A stretch of 6,098 nt of DNA from NCBI GenBank assembly GCA_025998775.1, contig BNWK01000078.1, positions 1 to 6,098 of the forward strand. The letters run 5' to 3'. A program made the position numbers and the translations under genes. Positions 1-4,944 of this stretch are shown here, piece by piece; the first letter of the stretch is position 1; each line of letters begins with the position of its first letter. This DNA comes from Alphaproteobacteria bacterium (GTDB lineage: Bacteria > Pseudomonadota > Alphaproteobacteria > UBA3830). The notes under the pieces are model-generated. The model saw only the letters and a list, made by a program, of their open reading frames with translations, was not told the DNA's origin and ran no database searches.

Positions 1-158
1 TGATTCCAGATGATTATGTTAAGAAGTATATCCACAAGTCTTTGGCGGTAATTTCTCACGTTAGTACGCCTACCAGCACCAAACATTTTGCAAGCATTCT
101 TTACGACCAAGAGATCAAGCTTCTCAATTCCAAACTTGTAGGCAACACGTCGAGGCAT
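1..158 (-). CDS. Unknown protein, N-terminal 52 codons only (runs off left edge)
   Basis: An open frame starts at an ATG (158 down to 156) and stays open to the window edge without a stop, giving 52 complete codons. The product begins MPRRVAYKFG and is basic, with Arg/Lys clusters near residues 3-8, 30-40 and a hydrophobic LVDILLNIIIW stretch at the truncated end. The start is supported by its context: the same promoter-like block that abuts the downstream RING gene lies directly before this ATG. I do not recognise the family, and too little is visible to assign a role. The gene lies downstream of the RING gene on the same strand, with a gap of about 127 bp. The short visible length leaves some chance that the frame is fortuitous, although the shared leader argues against that. 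Confidence 0.55.
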   Translation of the reverse strand, partial: MPRRVAYKFGIEKLDLLVVKNACKMFGAGRRTNVRNYRQRLVDILLNIIIWN

Positions 159-181
159 CCTTTTTTATAGTCAAGATAAAA
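159..181 (-). promoter_or_regulatory. Promoter-like block abutting the ATG of the left-edge gene
   Basis: On the minus strand this reads TTTATCTTGACTATAAAA, two extra A, then GG, and then directly the ATG at 158. The same core occurs at 763-785 in front of the RING gene, also touching its ATG. It contains a TATAAAA string, but the string is only a few bases from the start codon. A classical TATA box at that position would start transcription inside the coding region. It may therefore be an initiator-type or late-promoter motif with a very short leader. The sequence match is seen directly; its function is inferred. Confidence 0.5.
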
Positions 182-285
182 AAATAAATTAATAAAAAAG
201 TTTGGCGCCGAAATTAAAATTGTCTACAGTTAGAAGAAAAGCTAATTTTTTGCAACACCACCTAATAAAAAAAATAATGATAGTC

Positions 286-762
286 TTAACAATGGTGTCG
301 ACACACTGGACAAGCGTGATGCTCATTAACCCATGTGTTGATACACTCAGCGTGGAAGAGATGACCACACTTTGTTACTACCTCACCATCGTGTTCATCA
401 GACAAGCATATTGCGCACACATCATTGAATGCATGACCTGTATAATCGTTTTTGGGTGTCAGTAGTGGAGGTGTAGGTTTCCTCCATAGGAGAATATCAA
501 CCCCCCCTCCATCGTAGTGTGACTCAAATTCTATTTCAAACCCATCCAGAAGGTACTCTGCAATGTGCTCTTGAATGTTAGCGCCTCGTATCATTACACT
601 ACCACTCCCATCATCTCCATACAATATTTTTTCGGAGAGGATTATTGGCTCTCTTCTTCTTGTCTGGCCGACTGTTGTCCGGCTGACTGTTGTCTGACTG
701 ACTGTTGTCTGGTTGACTGTTGTCTGGTTGACTGTTGTCTGGCGGGCTGTTGTCTGACCCAT
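286..762 (-). CDS. RING-H2 zinc-finger protein, probable viral E3 ubiquitin ligase
   Basis: This 158-residue protein carries a complete C-terminal RING-H2 finger. The ligands are C116-x2-C119-x12-C132-x-H134-x2-H137-x2-C140-x10-C151-x2-C154, with a Trp at 144 between the sixth and seventh ligands, as is usual in E2-binding RINGs. The C3H2C3 pattern marks RING-H2 rather than C3HC4. RING proteins of this size commonly act as E3 ubiquitin ligases, and large DNA viruses use them to degrade host factors; that role is inferred from the family. Residues 1-34 are a pentapeptide array (xQTTV), followed by RRRE and an acidic middle region. There is no signal peptide or membrane segment. The ATG at 762 is chosen because the shared upstream block touches it. 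If the TATAAAA in that block is a real TATA box, translation could instead begin at Met57, which would remove the repeats but keep the RING. No AATAAA is visible after the stop. Confidence 0.9.
   Translation of the reverse strand: MGQTTARQTTVNQTTVNQTTVSQTTVSRTTVGQTRRREPIILSEKILYGDDGSGSVMIRGANIQEHIAEYLLDGFEIEFESHYDGGGVDILLWRKPTPPLLTPKNDYTGHAFNDVCAICLSDEHDGEVVTKCGHLFHAECINTWVNEHHACPVCRHHC
666..755 (-). repeat. 15-bp coding tandem repeat (xQTTV pentapeptides)
   Basis: Six consecutive 15-bp units of the form GGTTGACTGTTGTCT (plus-strand reading) fill this stretch, with a further degenerate copy to the left (about 651-665). Each unit encodes one pentapeptide such as VNQTT or VSQTT on the minus strand, so copy-number changes keep the frame. 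Two adjacent units (711-740) are identical, which points to recent slippage or unequal exchange. Confidence 0.9.
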
Positions 763-785
763 CCTTTTATAGTCAAGATAAAAAA
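763..785 (-). promoter_or_regulatory. Promoter-like block abutting the ATG of the RING gene
   Basis: The minus strand reads TTTTTATCTTGACTATAAAA, then GG and the ATG at 762. The core is identical to the block at 159-181 except for two fewer A before GG. Similarity continues further upstream: both copies have an ATAAAAAAGTTT-type string, an AT-rich stretch and a GTTAG-like end, so about 75 bp (763-838 versus 159-233) can be aligned. The shared leader suggests co-regulation of the two genes or a duplicated promoter. Confidence 0.55.
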
Positions 786-838
786 CTGAGAAGATAAAAA
801 AGTTTTGAGGTCAAAAATAATTTAGCAGCTAAAGTTAG

Positions 839-903
839 TCGGTAAAAAATCGGTTACCAAAAATCGAGGTTACAAAAAATTTGGTTGGTGTCAGGAACTT
901 ATG
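839..903. other. Short non-coding spacer with A-rich micro-repeats
   Basis: This stretch between the RING leader and the tandem array holds several near-repeats of the form GGT(T)A(C)AAAAA(T)CGG or AAAATTTGG. No open frame of note and no RNA gene was seen. It may be a decayed edge of the neighbouring repeat array or part of the RING promoter. Confidence 0.35.
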
Positions 904-1447
904 TTGACGCTTTTCGAAACCACTTTTAAAGGCGTCAGGCGTCAATAGCGTTTTCGGGAAAAATCTCATCAGCCATGTGTTTAGTGAGTGATTAGGGAAC
1001 ATAGTTAGTGTTTTTCACCAAAAAAGATAAGCGTCCCAAGTCGTGTGTTGCCTCCATTTTCATCTCAGGGTTGACGCTTTTCGAATTCACTTTTAAAGGC
1101 GTCAGGCGTCAATAGCGTTTTTCGGTAAAAACAACATCAGCTAGGTGTTTAGCGAGTGATTAGGGGATGTCATTACAGTTTTTCACTAAAAAAGATGAGC
1201 GTCCCAAGTCGTGTGTTGCCTCCGTTTTCATCTCAGAGGTGACGCTTTTCGAATTCACTTTTAAAGGCGTCAGGCGTCAATAGCGTTTTTCGTCAAAAAA
1301 GATAATCGTCCCAGCTCAGTGAGTGATTTGCGGAAGACCATTAGCGTTTTTCACTAAAAAAGATGAGCGTCCCAGTTGAATACTTGCCTCCGTTTTCATC
1401 TCTGGGTTGACGCTTCTCGATTTCACTTTTAAAGGCGTCAGGCGTCA
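904..1447. repeat. Tandem repeat, ~168-bp period, ~3.25 copies, with internal inverted motifs (hr- or origin-like)
   Basis: Units start at 904, 1071, 1239 and 1407, giving periods of 167, 168 and 168 bp; the fourth is truncated after about 41 bp. Each begins TTGACGCTTTTCGA (GTGACGC in unit 3) and continues CACTTTTAAAGGCGTCAGG and GCGTCA. The TTGACGC and GCGTCAA ends can pair across about 28 bases, and an inner GACGC-TTT/AAAG-GCGTC pairing is also possible. The second half of each full unit has a TTTTTCAC(T/C)AAAAAA pairing element, then GCGTCCC, and a TTGCCTCC(G/A)TTTTCATCTC end. Non-coding direct repeats with internal palindromes between divergent genes are the usual design of viral homologous regions, which act as enhancers and/or origins. 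That role is inferred here. Confidence 0.85.
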
Positions 1448-1814
1448 CACACTCCGTAACCGAAGGCTGGAATTTTCACAAAATTAAGTAAAAAAAGAAA
1501 AAATAGTGTAGTAGGACGTTGGTGCAAAACTACTAATAATTGCCCTTATCTTATCTGTAGTTGACTCTCCGGTGTGTGCTTTCGAGTGCGTTTAAGGTTG
1601 GAACCTGTGTGATCGCCCAGAGACGACCTGTTCCCATTTGTGTTGCTCCAGTGGGATTTTATGGGTTATAGGCTATGTTGTACCCGAAATGGCAGTGATG
1701 GGACGTCAGTATAAGCTTTTATATCTCGAAGGAGGAATCTGGGTGAGGTAGCTGGTTTTGACCTTAAAAGTGCTTGAAAGTACCTGCTGGAGGGTCATAA
1801 ACAGATAAAGTTGG
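1448..1814 (+). promoter_or_regulatory. Non-coding leader and presumed promoter region of the 412-codon gene
   Basis: This 367-bp stretch has no open frame above about 20 codons and no tRNA- or rRNA-like structure that I can see. A TTTTATATC string at 1716-1724 is a candidate TATA element about 90 bp upstream of the ATG at 1815. Two mini-frames lie in the leader: 17 codons starting at 1661 and 20 codons starting at 1689 (MAVMGRQYKLL...). They could act as upstream ORFs if the transcript includes them. An A-rich patch (1488-1507) separates this region from the tandem repeats. Confidence 0.4.
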
Positions 1815-3053
1815 ATGATTTTAGCAGTTGTGCTCCAACGTCCCTATACACTATTTTTTCGCGTTGTTCACGATCAGGCACAGGAATTGTTAGGATTAAT
1901 GTATGAACGGAAAAACATTGAAAGTCCAGAATATAAATATTTCGACAGACTCAACAGATACGTGGGAAACAAAGAGGACGATATCGACGAGCACATATCC
2001 ATTAGTGCACTCATGAACCAAACTCCCAATCCAACAACAGCAATGAAAGCAGCATACAAGATATTATACAACAAAGAACATATTCTTCTTTCTCTATTCC
2101 TAAGTAAGGAGCTCGAATATCCACACACTAGGTTTGAGCTCAGAGACAAATTCCTTATAGAGCATCGCAGATTGAAATGTCACATAGATTTAGGACACGA
2201 CGATTATTCAGTGACGCCAGATGAAGTGGGAGAATTTATCGAAACATTAGGCAACAAGCTACACTGGCTACACCAAACAGCATTCGAAGGTTTCGATTGG
2301 AACACGTACAAACTGAAGCCAAGTACACCGTCCATGAGTCCAGACTACATTGACAAACTACAAGAATGGGCAACAGGAATAAATCAACTTCTTGAAGGGG
2401 TGATTCCAATACTTAATCCTTCAATAATTCATGATCTCATAATAACAACAGGTTATGCGATCGAAGACATGGAAGCTACTTCAAATAATGTAGAAGCATA
2501 TAAATTCATTTATAGCAGAACTGGTGCAAACCTTAAAGTTCATTTGAGAAAAACATTTGAACGACTAAAGATTTTGAGAGATGAAGAAAGAATAATTCCG
2601 TACCCAATCGCAGCAAAGGACACTGCGCCAATTCCGGCAAATATTCAAACAAAGATTTCTCAAACAAAAGCACTGGTTGTTCCAGCTTATGATGCCTATC
2701 AAAATGGAGCATGGGAAGACGAAGGAAGACCAAAACTCAATGCTTTAATTCACGGCCTCGAAGAATTGCTTTCAATGATAAATAAACCCAATTTACGTCT
2801 CAAAGAAAGTCTTGTAGTCTTCTTCTATAATATAACTGATTATATAGCAAAGAAGATTCAACAAATACGAGCCTCAAATAATCCAAATTGGAACATTCCC
2901 ACATCTTCCGAACTCACACATCTTCAATCAGCAGTTCAACTTATCTCAACCCTTTCTTCACCGGAACTACCATATCTTGATTTAGCAAAAGGTTTTCCAG
3001 ATTATATCAATTTGTACAATTCTTGTGACACACTACCCGTATCTTGGGGTTGA
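1815..3053 (+). CDS. Orphan 412-residue protein, alpha-helical, function unknown
   Basis: The uninterrupted frame runs from the ATG at 1815 to TGA at 3051-3053, with an in-frame TAA just upstream at 1806-1808 that limits the N-terminus. Met29 (LM-YERKNIESPEY) is an alternative start. The composition is that of a normal soluble protein: mixed charge, many amphipathic helix-like segments (DYIDKLQEWATGINQLL, PKLNALIHGLEELLSMI, VVFFYNITDYIAKKIQQI), few Cys, no signal peptide, no convincing membrane span and no metal-binding or nucleotide-binding motif. I do not recognise a family. It is transcribed divergently from the RING gene across the repeat block and converges on the next gene with only 38 bp between stops, a density typical of viral genomes. 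An AATAAA lies five bases after the stop. The absence of introns and the sustained protein-like composition make it a confident gene with no assignable function. Confidence 0.85.
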   Translation: MILAVVLQRPYTLFFRVVHDQAQELLGLMYERKNIESPEYKYFDRLNRYVGNKEDDIDEHISISALMNQTPNPTTAMKAAYKILYNKEHILLSLFLSKELEYPHTRFELRDKFLIEHRRLKCHIDLGHDDYSVTPDEVGEFIETLGNKLHWLHQTAFEGFDWNTYKLKPSTPSMSPDYIDKLQEWATGINQLLEGVIPILNPSIIHDLIITTGYAIEDMEATSNNVEAYKFIYSRTGANLKVHLRKTFERLKILRDEERIIPYPIAAKDTAPIPANIQTKISQTKALVVPAYDAYQNGAWEDEGRPKLNALIHGLEELLSMINKPNLRLKESLVVFFYNITDYIAKKIQQIRASNNPNWNIPTSSELTHLQSAVQLISTLSSPELPYLDLAKGFPDYINLYNSCDTLPVSWG

Positions 3054-3057
3054 CAAA

Positions 3058-3063
3058 AATAAA
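3058..3063 (+). terminator. Poly(A) signal AATAAA of the 412-codon gene
   Basis: AATAAA starts five bases after the TGA, within an A-rich run in the 38-bp gap between the two convergent genes. It fits the plus-strand gene as a eukaryotic or viral polyadenylation signal. No matching AATAAA is visible on the minus strand for the opposing gene, whose transcript may end inside the plus-strand gene or use a variant signal. Confidence 0.55.
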
Positions 3064-3091
3064 AAAAATTACTAATCTATAATTACTAAAT

Positions 3092-4459
3092 TTACTGAAT
3101 AACTTCTAACATCATTACTGCTTTGAATTCTTTGATATCTTTTTCTTCAATTCTCTTTCCATCTCCATCATAAAGCCAAAATTCAACGTAATCAAAATTG
3201 CCATCGATAACAAACTTCTTTGGCATTCCTCCTTCATTTGCATAACATGTGAAGCAATTTACACTACTATCGCCATATTCACTATTCATTACAGCAGGAT
3301 TTGAAAAAACACTGGTATGAGTAGTTGCCATACTGTCGGTTAATGCTTTGACCAGTCCGGACTGTGTTTCTCCTACAATTTGACCTATTTGTTTAGCTAA
3401 ATCTTGATTATAATTTTCTAGAATCTCAGGTTTAGTTCCTCCATTTACTTTTGTCAACGCCTCTATACATATTCTTTTCATTAAATCGAGATCACTTATT
3501 TGTTTACACATCTCTTTTAGTCTAATATTTATTTTGTTGTAGAGTAGCTTTTTATCCATATCTTCTTCAAATGAAGCAGCAGGAGAGGAAAATAGCGCTG
3601 GTGCTTTACATGCTACTTCGCAAATTATGTTGTCCACTAAAGGATGCACTCCTCCCAATATACCATGAGCAACCCCGACCTTCTCAGAACCATAAATCTC
3701 TATCATAATGCGTAGTATGTTCTTTTGGATATTTAAATACAGAAACTCCGGATTATGGGGATGAAGATTGCAGAGTTCTTTACATGCTTTGTTCAACATC
3801 CATACCGACATTTCTGTGGATGGGGCGTGACTTATTGCTTGATCTACTTGTGTGTTATCAGTGCTATTATTGTTTGTGTGGAATTTAGTATAGACGCGAG
3901 TGTAGCCAAGATCTATATTCAGTTCACTCTGAAGAACCATAGCAAAGCAGTTACAGACATCCCAAAACCAGTGTGGGTCACTTATCCAGTTCGCAGTGGC
4001 GTTAGGAAAATCCCTTCTATTGTCTTTATTCTCCTCCATCCACATCACTACTAATTCTTCAAATTTTCCAAGACTACATATATATTCGGCAAAATTGTCT
4101 AATTCGTACTTATAATCATTTAGTATTTTGTACGCTCCTTTACACATATTCAAATCTTCGGTTATCTCATATTCTATTGTTCGCTCATATTCATGTTCAT
4201 ATACATTCTTTATATCAGACAGTTCTATGTATGTTGCTTCGATCTCCTCCATTGTTGTATTCTCAAATATTCTTATTATTTCGTTCAGTGTATCTATTGC
4301 CAATGTTTGTAAATCTGATTTTGTTATGCGATTATAGAAAGCAGTGTGTGTTAGAATGTAATCAGTTACGAAACCTAATATGTAGTGTGGTATGTCAGAA
4401 GTGCGTTGAAGGTTTAGTAGTTTCGTTAATGTCAATTTTTCTAATGCTCTCTTACACAT
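3092..4459 (-). CDS. Orphan 455-residue protein with beta-rich C-terminal tail, possibly structural
   Basis: The frame runs from the ATG at 4459 to TAA at 3092-3094. A GTG two codons further upstream is ignored because the setting is eukaryotic. The N-terminal two thirds are helix-like and acidic (FENTTMEEIEATYIEL, EYEITEDLNMCKGAYKIL). A Cys-x2-Cys pair is at 402/405. The last 46 residues (410-455) alternate hydrophobic residues with a turn, VEFWLYDGDGKRIEE, then FKAVMMLEVIQ at the very end. This pattern looks like the beta-strand tail I recall at the C-terminus of many virus-like and Maverick/Polinton-type proteins in animals; that resemblance is an impression, not a search result. No enzyme motif, signal peptide or membrane segment is seen. 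The frame continues upstream past one TAA at 4478 into a further acidic open stretch, so the N-terminus may be incomplete. Confidence is high for a gene and low for a role. Confidence 0.83.
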   Translation of the reverse strand: MCKRALEKLTLTKLLNLQRTSDIPHYILGFVTDYILTHTAFYNRITKSDLQTLAIDTLNEIIRIFENTTMEEIEATYIELSDIKNVYEHEYERTIEYEITEDLNMCKGAYKILNDYKYELDNFAEYICSLGKFEELVVMWMEENKDNRRDFPNATANWISDPHWFWDVCNCFAMVLQSELNIDLGYTRVYTKFHTNNNSTDNTQVDQAISHAPSTEMSVWMLNKACKELCNLHPHNPEFLYLNIQKNILRIMIEIYGSEKVGVAHGILGGVHPLVDNIICEVACKAPALFSSPAASFEEDMDKKLLYNKINIRLKEMCKQISDLDLMKRICIEALTKVNGGTKPEILENYNQDLAKQIGQIVGETQSGLVKALTDSMATTHTSVFSNPAVMNSEYGDSSVNCFTCYANEGGMPKKFVIDGNFDYVEFWLYDGDGKRIEEKDIKEFKAVMMLEVIQ

Positions 4460-4477
4460 TTCCACCGTTTGGAGATC

Positions 4478-4705
4478 TTATAGTTTCGATTTTGTGAACA
4501 TCGCAGCCAACAAATCCTGGCTCATACAGAGTGCTACTGTTCTTGGACTATATGCTGAACTTTTTAGCAATCTCATGTCAAGCTGATACTTAAGCATTAA
4601 ATATTCTTCCGATTCTGTTTCTGTCTCATCATTTTCATGTGTAATTGCTTTTGTTTGTGTGACTTCGAACACATCGTCTTCCTCTTCCTCACCTACTGGT
4701 AATAA
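4478..4705 (-). pseudogene. Acidic 75-codon open stretch upstream of, and in frame with, the 455-residue gene
   Basis: This open stretch lies between an in-frame TGA (4706-4708) and a TAA (4478-4480). It has no ATG until residue 26 and reads LLPVGEEEEDDVFEV, then an acidic Thr/Glu run (ENDETETESEEY), a MLKYQLDMRLLKSS segment and ends AMFTKSKL. It looks like real protein rather than noise. Its frame is the same as that of the 455-residue gene, with only TAA and five codons (DLQTV) before GAA-ATG. Three readings fit: the 5' part of that gene broken by a nonsense codon, a separate small gene whose first exon is joined by splicing (TTATTACCAG at about 4692-4701 resembles an acceptor), or a small protein starting at the ATG of MLKYQ. 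The left IR arm begins only 13 bases beyond its 5' end, so an inversion or rearrangement may have removed its natural start. Confidence 0.45.
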
Positions 4706-4717
4706 TCAGAGTATGTC

Positions 4718-4773
4718 TAGATCTTCTTCTTTTCTTTATTCTCCCTCTACTAATCGTTCTTCCACCTGTGCTG
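4718..4773 (+). repeat. Left arm of a perfect inverted repeat (56 bp)
   Basis: These 56 bases, starting TAGATCTTCTTCTTTTC and ending CCACCTGTGCTG, are the exact reverse complement of 6043-6098. Matching stops at 4774 (A versus the expected C). It also stops at 4718, but only because the window ends there. On one strand the arm reads SSSFLYSPSTNRSSTCA, on the other AQVEERLVEGE followed by TAA, so both arms carry the same coding possibilities. Confidence 0.97.
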
Positions 4774-4834
4774 ATCCTCTAGACCGTTTTTTTTTCTCTT
4801 TCTTCTCTTTCTCCTTCTCCTTCTCCTTCTCCAT
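4736..4834 (-). other. Small Lys/Glu-rich open frame (32 codons)
   Basis: An ATG at 4834 opens a 32-codon frame: a Glu-Lys alternation, then KKKRSRG, a basic patch resembling a nuclear localisation signal, and AQVEERLVEGE before TAA at 4736-4738. It lies in the same frame as the acidic stretch and the 455-residue gene downstream. The Glu-Lys tract is the translation of a CTC/CTT-type simple repeat, so this could be noise from the polypyrimidine tract. I list it as a possible exon fragment, not as a gene. Confidence 0.2.
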
Positions 4835-4854
4835 TCCGCTCTGCCCGGTCGAAA

Positions 4855-4944
4855 GGGGATGGAAAGCGCTAGCCGGAGCGCTAGACGGGCCAACACTGCA
4901 TTCTCCTCAATCTGTCTCCGCATTCTCCTGGGGATGGAAAGCGC
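4855..4944 (+). repeat. Two copies of GGGGATGGAAAGCGC, one forming a hairpin loop
   Basis: The 15-mer GGGGATGGAAAGCGC occurs at 4855-4869 and 4930-4944, 75 bp apart, that is, 25 codons and so frame-preserving. The second copy is flanked exactly by TTCTCCT (4923-4929) and AGGAGAA (4945-4951), giving a 7-bp stem with the 15-mer as its loop. Between the copies lie two AGCGCT palindromes (4865-4870, 4877-4882) and two GCATTCTCCT copies (4898-4907, 4920-4929). In the minus-strand Ser/Pro frame both 15-mers contribute an AFHP peptide. Confidence 0.75.

Noticed and set aside
202..465. Plus-strand 87-codon frame overlapping the RING gene
   Set aside because: It is antisense to the RING domain, its composition is poor (long hydrophobic runs with scattered Cys), and it has no leader. 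The opposite strand has a full zinc-finger signature.
565..789. Plus-strand frame rich in DCC/CL repeats
   Set aside because: It is the antisense reading of the QTTV pentapeptide array. The Cys-rich repeat is a by-product of the 15-bp unit.
904..1447. CRISPR array
   Set aside because: Period (168 bp), high similarity across whole units and internal palindromes do not fit short repeats with unique spacers, and no cas genes are present.
1689..1830. Possible spliced first exon (MAVMGRQYKLL...) joined to the 412-codon gene via GGTGAGG donor and TTTTAGCAG acceptor
   Set aside because: The phases do not match: joining the donor after TGG to the acceptor puts the downstream reading out of the main frame. 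The ATG at 1815 is the simpler start.
3755..4497. Several plus-strand frames within the 455-codon gene (about 69-106 codons)
   Set aside because: They are antisense shadows with hydrophobic, irregular composition. The minus-strand frame is continuous over the whole region.
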